A stretch of DNA of 64,000 nucleotides from Dermacentor variabilis (GCF_050947875.1 NC_134571.1:230712024-230776023); one strand, 5' to 3'. Numbered from the stretch's first letter, positions 1 to 11,223 are shown. Notes: generated by a model from the sequence alone, not told the origin. Numbers and translations: made by a program.

Positions 1-1088
1 TGCGTAGGGATGGAGCTCGCCATGGGAATTAAGGGCCCGGAAACGTGTAATCCTTTTGAAGTGAACATACTCACAGTACGTGCTATGTTGTCAACTGGCA
101 ACAACTAAATGGCCATGAATGATACGTGGTGCCTACCGATGGCTTTTGGTTCAGTTTTTTCAAACTTCCCTTCCAATATATCAGTTCTGAAATGTTTCCT
201 GTTGTTTTCTCAAAACCACAATTTTGATGATACTGTATTGGAGGTGCATTATCTCTTCTTCTACTTCTGCTATCACTGTAATTCCTTTCTTTTTTCCAGA
301 AAGGCAAAGCTGTGTAGAGTGCAAATTTACGAAATAACGTTGCTGCATTTACTAGAAAATTTTTTTAAATGTTTCTTTTATAGCAGTTAGATGGATTTCT
401 CTCATTGAAGTTTGCAATGGTCTCAGTTGATATAACATTGGGTTAGAACACCATTCTTGATAATTTGCACTCTTCATTTGTTCCACATCATTTTTGTATG
501 TCATTTTTTATTATGCCATATATAGTTTGGTAAACAGTTCACCTCCAAGCAAATTATGCAAAAAATTGCATTTGTTCAACTTCTATAAAGTTATTTACTG
601 TGCAAGAAAACTGAATGTATATTTAAAATTAGCACATTGAAATACAAAAATTCAGCACATTTTATCAAAATCCCACTATAATTGTTTCAAAGTCCCACCC
701 CCAACCCCCCCCAAAGGGACACTAAGGGCAAATACTAAGTTGACGTCGACTGTTTAAATACCATTCCAGAAACCTTGCAGGGCATGTTTCATGCCAAAAA
801 AATAGTTAATGAGAAAATTGCATCTGAAGGGTCCGAATACCTGTATTGCAATTCGAATCTCCTGCCACCCAACTGGGGAGTGGTGACGTCCCATACACCG
901 GTTACTGCCATCGGTGAGTAAAACGGCGCCTGACAGATGGCGCTATGGCTGTCTGCGCAAAACAAACGCACGGCCGTGGAGAAACCAACCCAAGATGGAG
1001 AACTGGATTCGCCACCGCAGCTGCTCTTGGTCAAGTGGCGTGGACCGTTCGGGAATCCCGCGATATCACATGGATGTGGCATTCCCTG
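1..1088. other. AT-rich DNA with no recognised gene
   Basis: No reading frame here looks like a known protein family. The first 700 bases are AT-rich with long T and A runs. The stretch 830-1088 is more GC-rich and has short open frames on both strands, but none carries a recognisable domain or splice-bounded exon pattern. It ends exactly at the TTAA that flanks the next transposon. Probably intronic or intergenic. Confidence 0.5.
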
Positions 1089-1092
1089 TTAA

Positions 1093-2808
1093 GGGGGGAC
1101 ACGGGTCATTGCGGTGAAAAAATCGCGATAAAATCGATTTTTTGAAAATGAAATTTTCGAATTCTACAGCTAGTACCTTTAATTCACCAAGTTTCGAATC
1201 TCAGGGAAGAGTATTTCGTCCGCAATATCAACTTATAACATCACTGTGAGCTGAATTTCGCGCAAAAACAGCCCTTTTTATCGCGGCGCGTAGCTCTTTT
1301 TCTATGCGCGCGATTGCAGCCATCTTGGTCTCGTTGGAAAGAGGAGCCTTCCTTCTTTAATTTCCCGCTAAAAGTGACTCCGTCGGTATGCCAGTGACGT
1401 TGAAATCCGGGGAAGAAAAAAAAGCCCGAACGCGCAATCCGATTCGTTGACTAGCGCACGTGACCAAAAACACGTGCTGTGGTTGGCTGCGCGAGGTTCC
1501 CATCGTCTGCTCCACTCCAAAGGCGACGCGACGGCGCGTCTCGTAGGTTTGTTGGCACCTGCCCAACGATGTCCAGTTCACCGGGGAAGTTCACCACGAG
1601 GCACAAGTTCGGCAAAAAGAAGAAGCGATCAGCTTATAACTTTCAAAAGCGCTCCATTGCTTCTGAAAGCATCGAGAGTAGCTCGCCGCCAACCGCAAAT
1701 GATGCCGAAGTAGGCCTAGCCAGCTCACAAATGAGTGAAATAGTTACGGACAGCGGCCACGTTCGGTGTGACACTGCAATGTCGCAGCGTGCGGATTTTT
1801 TGCAGAGGGAGATGAATGCTCAAAAAAAACTTCAAGTTCTTGCGTCAATGCCAGCAACAAAGCGGGTGTTGGATTTGCTCACTCGCGCCGACGGCGCTGC
1901 AGCCGCGCCAGTGGACGCCGAGGCAGGCTTCGCTATCCCCAGTAGGACTCCGTCAACGCACTGATGTCGTTTGTCAAGTTCAAGGTGTGCGGCGGCAGCA
2001 TCGTAGGAGGCAAAAGCGAACGGTAATCTGGCCTCGCCATAAAGATCGTTATCACATGCGCGTGTTGCGGCGATATCACATCGGCGTGGAGCTCGACCCG
2101 CGTGAACGACAACCTTGCCGCACGCGCGATGCAAGCCACCGGGAATCGGCGAAAGGTGCCAAACGATGCTTTTGCCGCATTTGGGAGGCCGTGGTCAGAG
2201 CGACTATATTCCTGGTGGCTTTTAGCCACTTTCACTGCAAAATAATGCAAAATTATTTCTGTACTTTTGATTAAAAGTGAATGTATTCCTTTTTTCTCGT
2301 TTTCTCGAACCACCGCCTTTTGACTTGTTGCTGATTTGCCGCGGCGATATATCTGCCTTCAAAGCAGATAGAGCCATAATTTTTGTTGTGGCTTGTAGCT
2401 GAGTGTGCAAAGTACACAATGGTAGGGTCAGATTTTGGAATTTATGCTTTAAAAATTTTCAATGCTGCTTTAGATCAAACAGTGGGGTAGCCACAATTCG
2501 AACAGTAAAGATTGAATTGCTATAAAATTGCTAATATTTGATGTATCAAAATAGTATTCCTACCACTGTGTTCCTTATGTTTTCTAGTACCCAGGCATGT
2601 GCCAATATGAATTTTGTAGCGCATTTTTTTCCCCCTATTGTTTGGGCAAATTATGAACAATGAATTTCATTTATCTTCAGAACTAAATGGCCTATTGGAA
2701 AAATAATTACATATTTGAAATCAGTACAAAAGTCTTAACAAGAATGGAAAGTTTCATGAATATTGATGGAAAACATCATGAACATTATTTGAAGAACAGT
2801 GTCCCCCC
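1093..2808 (+). mobile_element. TTAA-flanked DNA transposon, copy 1 (internally deleted)
   Basis: The element starts GGGGGGACACGG and ends with the inverse GTGTCCCCCC. A TTAA tetranucleotide abuts both ends (1089-1092 and 2809-2812), so TTAA looks like the target-site duplication. It is 1,716 bp and contains only the N-terminal part of a transposase-like protein, so it is non-autonomous. Two other elements in the window share the G6 terminus (19661 and 28711). TTAA duplication is known for piggyBac and Kolobok-type elements, whereas Mutator elements normally make about 9-bp duplications. Superfamily is therefore left open. Confidence 0.7.
1569..2270 (+). pseudogene. N-terminal remnant of a Mutator-like (tick type) transposase
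   Basis: From the ATG at 1569 a Lys/Arg-rich start (TTRHKFGKKKKR) runs in one frame to a stop at 1962-1964. The protein resumes in another frame from 1963 with KFKVCGGSIVGGKSER, an in-frame stop, then CACCGDI and ARAMQATGNR. The same blocks occur in the minus-strand copy at 20245-21093, which confirms that they are one family. I associate these blocks with proteins annotated as Mutator-like transposase domain in tick genomes. The catalytic part is absent, since the element ends about 540 bases downstream without further matches. At least one frameshift and one stop make it non-functional. Confidence 0.6.
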
Positions 2809-3289
2809 TTAATTGCACTTTGTGAGAGTTTCATAAGCTATAAAAACCAGCACAGCACTACACAATAACGAAACTAAAGAAATGAGAAAGCGTGGGCAGG
2901 AAAGTATGGAGAAAACTGAACCTTTTGGCAGCCAGTGTTGTCAAGGGTAGCGTCAATGAGTTTTCTTTTTCTAAAGATCTATTTGAACTGGAAGTAGCAT
3001 TTTCTTTCGTCTTATTGTGAAATAATATGATGTTTATACAGTGTAGACTGCTTATAACGTAAGTCGCAAGAGTTGTAAAAATCCATGCTATAAGTGGTAC
3101 TGCATTATAACCAAAGCATGCTTTTTTTCAGTTTTTGCCTATGCCAAACGGACCACCCACCTTTCAAACACAATTTATTACATATTTCACTCACACGCAC
3201 ATGCAACACAATCGCAACACAGCACAGAAACAAAGTTCTCCTGACAAGTGCTGCATCAGTGGACGAACACTTATTTTTGTCTGGCGAAT

Positions 3290-5345
3290 GTTTTTAACAC
3301 TTCGAACAATTTCGTCCTCTACCAGGCTTAAGCACTTTCTCACTCAAACTGTTCTTCGGGCAGTACATCTTCACTCTGCTGAGGTATTGCAAGCATCTTT
3401 GCACGGGGCATCTGGGTCTGGCGTCGGGTCGACATCGGCGTCCGACTCGTCTTCGGTTGCAAGCTGTGCGCTACCGCGCAACGCTGCGATGATCGCATCA
3501 TCCGCGCTTGCTTCCTCGCAGAGGGGAAGCTCCGACTCACCGGCATCAACATATTCTTGGAAGGTGTCTGTGGTGGAAACAAGCTTGCTTTCAACGAGGC
3601 CTGACCACACTTCGTCGGTGTTGACCGTCTCATCGGCAACATTCTCGTTTGGCTCATCGGCGTCAAGAGCCTCTGCATTGCGCACGAAGGCTACTTTGTT
3701 GAAGTTTGTTGCTTATTGTAGTGGCTTTTACCTGCCACCAAGAAGCAGCAACCATATCAATCGCACCCCTTAAATTCACCTTCAGAGGCTGCTGCTGCTG
3801 CATGCTCAGCAAAACTCTTTTGCAGATTCATTTTCTGTAAAGTGCCTTTACGGTTGCAATGACACCCTGGTCGAGCGGCTGACATTTTGCAGTCGTATTG
3901 GCAGGCAGAAACTTTACTTTGTGGGGGTTCCACTCTGCGTGCGGCTAGGGCAGAAGGCGAGCTCCGGATCTAGCCCCACGCAGTCGCTTTGTGTTACTCC
4001 CCAACCCGTAGCGCGGAAATCGCGGCTACGTCGGGTTCGAACGAATAAGGCAACCAGCGGCGTCAGCTGTAAGAACGTTTATTGCTACCGGCAATAAAGA
4101 ACACTGGCAGAGGGACGTCCTCTCTGTAATAGTAATAAATAGGCTGGCCTCGTTGCCCGGGATAGTCAGGCAACGTGGTCACTCACGGGTTGTGGCAGGT
4201 ACTCCAGTCCGGCAGGTTAAGGGTCCGGCCTCAGAGAGAGAGGGTGTCTCCCCCGGTCGTGCCGTTTTGTACCTTTTTACCTGGGCGAAGGGAATGTCCT
4301 CCTCGCCCGTCAGCTACCTGCCCGCGAGTCAGGGAGGAAGGGCGCATGCGCGTCGCGAGAGGAGAATCGGGAGGGCATAGTGCGCCTCTCTCCTGTCTAT
4401 GCCGGCTCTCGACGCGACGGCGCGGGGGAAGATGGGCGCGTGTGCTCCCCACAAACTTGACTGCAGTCAACTTTGGCTTGACGTTGTGGGCCGTGCAATT
4501 GTCGAGAATGAGCATGACCTGTCACTTCTCTGCCACCATATCTTCATCAAACTTGCAAAGCCAGCTTGTGAACATGTCTTGCATCATCCACGCCTTTCTG
4601 TTGGATTCGTATGTCACTGGCAGGCACTCTCATTTTTTAAAGCAATGTGGCCTCACTGATTTTCCAATGACAAACAGGCGGCGCTTGTCGCTTCCATGTA
4701 TGTTAGCACAGAACAACACAGTTATGCGCTCTTTTGAGGCCTTGTGGCCAGAGCACGCTTCGTCTCTCAGCGCAAGAGTGCGATGGGCAGAAGGTTATAA
4801 AATATGCAAGCTTCATCGGCATTGTATACGTCTCTGTCCGTATACGTAGACAGCAAGGTTTCCAAATTTAAGCGAAGCTATACTTCGATTGACTCGTTTA
4901 CATCCCTGCTTTCACCACACACCACTTTGCAGCTGATGCAATGGCGATCCTTGAATCACTGGATCCATCCATTAAGTGGGTTGAAGTCATCGTGGCCTAA
5001 AAGAGCACCAAGGGGCTTGGCTTTTTGTTGTAGAATGGGGCCACTCACTGGTATGCTCTGAGCCCTAACTTCACGGAACCATCTGAAGAGCGCTGCGTCC
5101 ACGTCTTTGTACTTTGACGTACGTATTCTCTTCTGTGACAGGGAAGACGAATCTCGCTGCAGTTGCTGCTGCAATTTGTCCTTGTTCGTGTATATGGTCG
5201 ACACGGTTGTGTCGGAAACGCCTTTTTTCGCCACCACCGACATATTCTTCAGACCACTTTCTATGTCCCTTATAACGCATTCCTTCGTCTCCAGCGATAA
5301 GGAATGCCTCTTTCTCACAGCGCTTGAAGAAGCCGCCGACGCCAT
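3290..5345 (-). pseudogene. Tigger A transposase, broken
   Basis: Begins at MASAASSSAVRKRH (5345) with a CENP-B/psq-like helix-turn-helix (residues about 10-60), then the second DNA-binding domain (FRWFREVRAQSIPVSG, LQQKA) open to 4956. The DDE core follows in shifted frames: YNADE near 4830, GSDKRRLFVIGKS near 4690, LILDNCTAHN near 4500, then QPLDQGVI near 3870 beyond an insertion. An acidic tail lies at 3371-3685. Several frameshifts and stops plus the roughly 510-bp insert make it non-functional. The usual DETG after the first catalytic Asp reads DEAC. The family cuts and pastes DNA at TA sites in the nucleus. Confidence 0.85.
3942..4451 (-). mobile_element. LTR-like insertion (possible solo LTR) inside Tigger A
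   Basis: About 510 bp interrupts Tigger A between the NCTAHN block and the QPLDQG block. Read on the minus strand it starts TGTGGGGAGCACACG and carries AATAAA-type signals around 4090, as in the R region of an LTR. It contains no coding match. The exact ends and target duplication could not be settled because the flanks are themselves G-rich. A solo LTR is the best guess; an unrelated non-autonomous insert is possible. Confidence 0.4.
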
Positions 5346-6057
5346 GGTGACGAAAGGTCGACAACACACACGCATAAAGAACTATGACACGACGAGATCA
5401 CGAAGAGATCACGACGTGCACACACCAAATGCAACAAAGAAACTGAAAAAACAGGAGTGCGCTGTCGCTGCTATCGCTTCATCCCCCAACTCCGCGCACC
5501 CTGATTGGACGCTGCTATAGTGATGAAAACAATCGCCCTCCTTCCTCTAAAGTCTCCCGCCCTTCTCCTCCTTTTTGTTTCGCTTCTCGCCGCTGGTCTC
5601 CATGTATGCGCCCACGCTCCCCCTTCTCCGCGTTTGTGCGCCCGGCAACTGTGCGGCCATGCGGGCTGTGCTCAACACCTCCGAGAAAAGGCCGTGCTCC
5701 ATGGGCTGATTTCATAGTTGCGCGCTTAAAGGAACCGCGCTATAACCAGTATTCTGTTTCGCATGCCTACACAACAAACGGTCCACCTACACATTGAGTT
5801 CTATGGGAGATATATCGGTGGTCAAAAAACACCCATGCTATAACCGGTCCCGCACTAAAAGCGGTTACGTTATAAGTATCTGCACTGTATTACAAGTGGT
5901 CGAGTACTAGTGATAGAATTATGAGGAGTGCCTTCATCACTGGGCTATACTTGAATACCCCAAGAGAGTTTCTAATAGTGTCCTGCATTTACCTCAGTTT
6001 CTCGATTACTAAAGCTCTGTTCGCAATAATATTGACGCCTTAGAGGTTCTTGAGCAC

Positions 6058-6187
6058 TATAGGGAGTGATATCTTTTATTCTTCTTCTCTGTTTCTAAAC
6101 CCGTAGCTCGTGGCACGAGGCACAAGACATGCATTGGAGCGCACCATATTTAAAAGGTAGACGAGGAAGATGACGATGGCTGCTAGA
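6058..6187 (-). repeat. 3' LTR of gypsy 3
   Basis: About 130 bp matching the split repeat at 11089-13336. Relative to that copy it lacks about 33 bp after the GGGAG motif. The minus-strand start (TCTAGCAGCC) directly follows the polypurine tract. Exact ends are approximate. Confidence 0.65.
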
Positions 6188-6351
6188 GAGCTCCCTCCTC
6201 CCCCTTCTAGGAGAAGAGCAGCAGTGCAGTGATGCCCAAGAAACGGCCTTTGATGCCAGGTGATCGAACAGATCCGTCGTTTCAGTGGTTGTAAAGTTCT
6301 TGAAAGCGGATAATGATGTTCAGGTTGCTAGGTAGGCTGGTTTGACCCTGT

Positions 6352-8999
6352 CTATTGCCACAACTTCCACACAACCATTGAGGTTGATGGTAACAGTTTT
6401 TTCTGTCTGCTTGAGTACCTTGAAAAAGCCGTCATAGGCACGCATACGAGATTGTCGGATGCCTGCCTACCACCATAACGAAAATGCGGCTCGCTGTAGG
6501 CATCTCTTTGCTGACAAAAATTACTTGAGGATGCAACCCTACGAGGGCAAGGATACCAGCATGCAAACAGGAAGCGGAGCTGCTGAACATAGTTGCCTGG
6601 ATCGGGCGTGGCAACAGTAGCTGGTGCAAAAAATTCACTGGGCAACTGCAACATTGTGCCATAGACTAGCTCCGCAGCTGTGCAGCTGAGGTTATCCATG
6701 AAAGATAAGTGCACACCTAGCAGGATGACAGGAAGGTCTTCAGCCCAAGAATAGCAAGCCTGGCAGGCCATTAAGGTGGCTTTAAGTTGACGGTGAAGGC
6801 ATTCAACCATTCCATTTGCCGATGGGTGATACGCAGTAGTATGAATATGGCGGACGCCTAGCAAGCCCATGAGTTCACGGAAGAGATCACATTCGAACTG
6901 TCCATCACGATTGGTCGTAACAATGCTGGGGCATCTGAAGCACGAGATCCAGCCACTGACAAAGGTGGAAGCCACTGTAAGTGCTGTTTGTCAGTGAGAG
7001 GAAATGCTTCAGGCCAACGGGTATAATGGTTTACACAAGTGAGTATGCGGTCACCTCGGTATGGTGGCAGCAGGCCAATGATGTTAATGTGAATGTGATC
7101 ATCAGGTGGACAAATGGAGTGAATTGGCAACTTTGTGTGTCATGTCATCTTGGAGCGCTAACAGTGAAGGCATTTGCGAGCCCAGCGGCACATGTCAGAG
7201 GTCACGCTCAGCCACACAAAGTGGGAAGTAATTAGACACTGGATGGCACAAACTCCGGGATGACTTGCGCCACGTCGCTCGTGAAATACTTGATGGCAAA
7301 GTCGGAATGGGACGAATGGACGTGCTCGACCCCTTGACACATCGCGAGTGAGTGCCTGAAGAAAATGGAAAGGGCACGCCGGACAGCGACAATGATGTAG
7401 CAGTGGAACAGAGGTCCCGAAACTAGACATGTCGATTTCTTCGAAGCCAAGTGTGGCCGTGGATATTCCGTCGATACAGGAGAAGGCATTTGCGGCAGCA
7501 CTGACTGGGCCTTCAATATGTATCATATGTCTGGTGAACTCGGAGATGAAATTGAGGTGCTGTATCTCTTGTGCGGTATAAGTGTTGTGATTACCGCGAA
7601 AAGCAAAGGTCAAAGGCTTGTGATCCGTGAGGACGTGAAAGCTTGTTTCTTCCAGCAGGTGCCGGAAATGCCGAACGCCCAAGTATACCGCGAGCAGCTC
7701 GCAACCGAACGCGCTGCAGCACGTTTCTGCAGGCATTAACTTTTGCGAGAAAAACCTGAGTGGGCACCAGGAGTTGCGCTGGAACTGTTGTAAAACGGTG
7801 CCGAAAGCTGTACTAGATGCATCGGTGATAAGATACATTGGTGCAACATGTAAGGGATGCACCAGCAGGGTGGCATCTGCCAATGCATTTTGGCAGCTTG
7901 GAAGGTCTCTTTGACGTTGGACCTCCAGGACAGTAGAGTAGAGGGAGCTTTAGCGGCCTTGAAAAGGTCAGTCAGAAGTATTCCGGCGAAGTTGGGAAGA
8001 AAACGGCAGTAGAAGTTGAGCAGCTCAGAGCTTTTGCAGTGACGGCGTGGAAACTCGCGCAAGGCTTGAACATTCTTTTCCAACAGTCTAATTCCTTCGG
8101 GCGTCACACAGTGCCTGAGGAATTCAATGTCGTGGACACCAAAGACACACTTTGTGAATTTGATAAGGCCATGTTCTTGGAGGCGTAAAAATAGCAGGCG
8201 CAAATGCTTGCTATGCTACTGGGGGAAGCACTAGCTGCCAGGAGGTCATCGAAGTATGCAAAGACGAAGGGGAGTCCCCAGGTGACATGTCTGAGGAGCG
8301 TTTCTCAGCTCAAACGGCATGTGAACGTACCTGAAAAGCCTGCTGCGTAGTCCATAAATATGATCGCTATGGCGCAAACAAAGAAGGGCTGAAGGGAACA
8401 AGGGGAGTACCAACATGGCGTTCCCCTTTTTCCCTTGTCCTTTCTTGCTTGCGCCATAGTGATATTTATGGTCTGCTCAGCAATATGAACAGACTAGCCC
8501 AGCAACACGTACTTCTGAAAAGACCGAATGGTGTCATAATTGAAGTCTTTGGGATGTCCGCTGGCTCGACAGGGATTTGATGACAGGCCTTCACTAAATC
8601 TACCTTGCTGAACATTACTGTTCCAGCTATGTTGGCTGTGCAGTCATGAATGTGAGGGAGTGGACAGCAATCAGGGACGGTGCACACGTTGAGTGCACAG
8701 TAGTCACCACACAGGTGCCAATACCCCGGGTCGCGCTTTGGTATTATGTGGAGTGCTGAAGACCAACTGCTCGACGAGGGACGGATGATACCCAGTTGCA
8801 GCAAGTGGTCGAATTCTCTCCTTGCAATGACAAGGTGGTCACCAGCGAGGCCTCTGGGTCGGCAGAAGACTGGGGGGCCTGCGGTGACAACATGATGCGT
8901 GATGTTGTGATGTATTGGTAGCTCAAGATATGAAGGTTTGATGATAGCTTGGAAGTCTGCCAGAATTGAAACGAACACAGCTGAGGGTATCTGTGGCAC
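6352..8999 (-). pseudogene. gypsy 3 pol: reverse transcriptase, RNase H, integrase (broken)
   Basis: RT begins near 8999 (PSYLELPIHHNITHHVVT, then IIRPSSSSWSSALHIIPKRD). Its catalytic YFDD lies near 8250. RNase H is at 7883-7500 (LITDASSTAFGTVLQQ, FHVLTDHKPLTFAF). The integrase zinc region is near 7290-7158 (RRGASHPGV, CLHC). The integrase core is at 7130-6700 in two frames (YHPSANGMVE retained). The first catalytic Asp position reads HINIIG and the second reads TNRDGQFE where Asp is usual, so both are Asn. Multiple frameshifts and a fold-back insertion at 8352-8471 confirm decay. Confidence 0.88.
8352..8471. repeat. 120-bp fold-back palindrome within the gypsy 3 RT
   Basis: The left arm starts CCATAAATATGATCGCTATGGCGC and the right arm is its near inverse, ending GCGCCATAGTGATATTTATGG. 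The arms are about 50 nt and continue through an AAGGG-AAGGGGA purine stretch, with about 15 nt of loop. It splits the RT reading frame, so it arrived after gypsy 3. It is a small hairpin (foldback/MITE-like) insertion with no coding capacity. Confidence 0.75.
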
Positions 9000-9271
9000 T
9001 GTTCTGGTGGTTTATGTCACAGGCACGAGGATGCTTTGTATAGACATCCTAGTCATCGTGTCCAGGAGGCGACAATCGCGGAGGTCAACACTAAGGGTCA
9101 AATAGGTCAGACAATCCCTACTCAATATAGCCATACATACGACTGCAACAATGAACACCCATCGTAACGTACGTCAGAGACCCAAGAGAGCACTGGCGAT
9201 ATGTGTTGATAGCTGTTGGCTGCTTGAAGAGCAGAAGCTTGATGTAGGCAAGTTGGTTTTGCATACTTGAA

Positions 9272-9390
9272 GAAGAGAGCGCTACGAAGACGCGGACTAA
9301 AAGAGGAACATGTATGACGGACAAGGCGCCTTGTCCGTCGTACATGTTCCTCTTTTAGTCCGCAACTTCGTAGAGGAGCGCACTCTTTCT
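9272..9390. repeat. Near-perfect palindrome next to a poly-T tract
   Basis: Two inner arms, 9292-9327 and 9328-9363, meet without a spacer at GGCGCC and differ at one position (apart from the outermost base). The similarity continues less perfectly outward (GAGAGCGCT-ACGAAG against CTTCGTAGAGGAGCGC) to about 9272 and 9390. A CTTT run and an 18-T tract follow at 9391-9415. This could be a fold-back insertion with an A/T tail, or an inverted duplication. No protein is encoded. Confidence 0.8.
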
Positions 9391-9415
9391 TTCTTTCTTT
9401 TTTTTTTTTTTTTTT
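9391..9415. repeat. CTTT/poly-T simple repeat
   Basis: A short TTTC repeat leading into an uninterrupted run of 18 T directly after the palindrome. On the minus strand this is a poly-A tract ahead of the palindrome. Confidence 0.9.
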
Positions 9416-9551
9416 GCACAGTGCTGGTTTAGTTGCGCATCAGGAATGACGCTGACCTCTGCAACTGTGCCCACGGAAAATCGTCATCCAGAAATCTTGT
9501 CAGTGAAGTAGAACAGGCAGCTTGTCATACAGCAAGAGTCACAGGCTGCCA

Positions 9552-11064
9552 TCAGTGACTCTGCGGCATGTTTCCCTGCCAGCTACAAGGAGAACGGCAC
9601 TGACGTGTGCTGACACCGAATTTGTTGTGATACCACCAATATGTGCCACGACGACGGTCAGAATGGGAGCTGGACCGAGGAGGAAATCTGCAATTGCAAT
9701 CGTGGTCACACTGACAATGGTGTAACGATGACCGTAGTGCAGTAATGGTCTCAGCAAGTTTGTCAATCATTTGCTGAAGGCGATCGAGGTGCAACAGCGG
9801 AACAGTCATTGTTGCCACAGTACCTCTTACTGAATAAAGTTACAATCGGCCTGCAGTGGTAGTGACCTTCAAACCTCTCCGAGCCCGCTGCGACGAGTCG
9901 CTTTGTAAAGCCAACAATGCACCTTCTTCGGACAGCCTAATGGTGCCAGCAAGGCTAGCCATGTTTGGCAGACCAAGTATTGTTAGTTGGTTCGGTGTCA
10001 CCTTCACGGTCTAATTGGAGCAAGAGAACTCCTAGAAAAGGGTGTTTTGCGGTGCTTTCTCATGGGCCCCAGAAATCGTCACAGTCGTTTGACAGACACA
10101 GCCAGCTAACTGCGGAGTCAGCTCTGGAATCAAGAGGCGCCAGCTTGAGTCAAGCGTGACAAACCCTGTCTACGAGGACCCTCTCCGCTCGGTGTGTTCA
10201 GCGAAACAAAAGCACGGGAATGAGTGTGTTATCTCTTGCCCTCAAAGGCGGGTCGACTACGATTACAACTCTGGAAGCTCCAATTGGACAAAGGTTGAAC
10301 GGCAGTTTTCCCTCATCTAGGGAGGAAAGGGGGTTTTTAAGCAGCCATTTTCGGCTGCTCGGTGTGCTTCATTTTCAGTCATGCTAGACTGATGAAATGT
10401 AATGTTCTCCTGTCTTCATGCAGATATTGTAAATAAATCCCGTACTCCTAGTTCTCCATAAGAGCATGTTCCTCCTTTCAACCGCGTCCCGAAGGTGGAT
10501 GAGTTGGACGACGGCATGGGCCCGTTACCGCATTTTTACATGCCCGATTCAAACCTGTACAATAGTCAGCGATGCGGTTGGCCAGCTTGGCAAGATTGCA
10601 GAGGGACATGTTTTCTGGTGTGATAGCCAAGGCAACCAGCAGATTCAGCAGCAGATGCTGAAGGAACAGTTCACGCATCAGCCGGCTGTTTGTGTACAGC
10701 CTACAGTCACTGAGAAGCTGCCCCGTACGACGTAGAAGTTCTGACAGTCCACAAGCTCTTCTTTGTTGAGAAGCTGCTGGAGGCGCCTGTGCACAGACAT
10801 GGACTTAAATGCAGCACCATCATTTTGAAGTGGTCATAGGGGGTGGTGTCATGGAGTGCATCTGCAACGTCTTGGAACTCCCCAACCAGCTCTGTAGATA
10901 GTGCCGAGACGGCTTGGAGGAACCTCGCATGCTGCAAGGTAACTTGCTGAAGGTTTAAGGTAGCCCCCACCTAAGTAAACCAGGTTGCAGTATTTTGTGG
11001 CCAAAAGGATGGCAGGCGAATCTGCACCGTAACGACGCCCTCTGCACCGGTCGTCGGTCTCCAC
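9552..11064 (-). pseudogene. gypsy 3 gag and protease region (broken)
   Basis: On the minus strand after the 5' LTR a gag-like segment reads, in one frame at 10970-10707, VGATLNLQQVTLQHARF and then VSALSTELVGEFQDVADAL and TPYDHFKMMVL. This fits the capsid-like domain of tick gypsy gag proteins (pattern W-x2-V-x3-N/L, then SLS/PYD-x-LK). Further pieces lie at 10678-10478 (FLQHLLLNLLVALAITPENM, LAKLANRIAD). The frame is broken by stops and by the LTR-like insert at 10157-10464. Remnants toward 9552 are weak and assigned by position only. Confidence 0.6.
10157..10464 (+). mobile_element. LTR-like insertion in gypsy 3 gag
   Basis: About 300 bp separates two gag pieces. It starts near TGACAAACCCTG and ends near CTAGTTCTCCATAA. 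It has a TTTTTAAGCAGCC stretch, and TATTGTAAATAAATCCC near its right end resembles the poly-A region of small tick LTRs. Clear target duplications were not found. Solo LTR is the favoured reading, with low certainty. Confidence 0.4.
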
Positions 11065-11223
11065 CGTACAATCACGTCTGTGTCACAATGTTATAGGGAG
11101 CGAGTTTAGGTCCGCTACAACAATGTTTGAGTCAGCGAGCTCTTTTTTATCCTTTTTCCCTTTTTTCTAACCTTGCAGCTGATGGCACGAGACACGTACC
11201 GGAGCACGCCATATGTAAAAGGC

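Larger units (their letters stand above)
3039..5887 (-). mobile_element. Tigger/pogo element A
   Basis: The termini are CAGTGTAGACTGCTTATAAC on the left and its imperfect inverse at 5864-5887 (inverse begins CAGTGCAGATACTTATAAC). TA dinucleotides abut both ends (3037-3038, 5888-5889), the signature of Tc1/mariner-pogo insertion. The transposase lies on the minus strand. Without the LTR-like insert at about 3942-4451 the element would be about 2.3 kb, close to other full Tiggers. A truncated relative with a similar N-terminus lies at 55168-55638. Confidence 0.88.

Noticed and set aside
789..1082. A 97-codon minus-strand open frame in GC-rich DNA
   Set aside because: No recognisable motif, overlapping open frames on the other strand, and no splice-site pattern.
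3135..3773. A 212-codon plus-strand open frame
   Set aside because: It is the antisense of the acidic tail of the Tigger A transposase and has no domain of its own.
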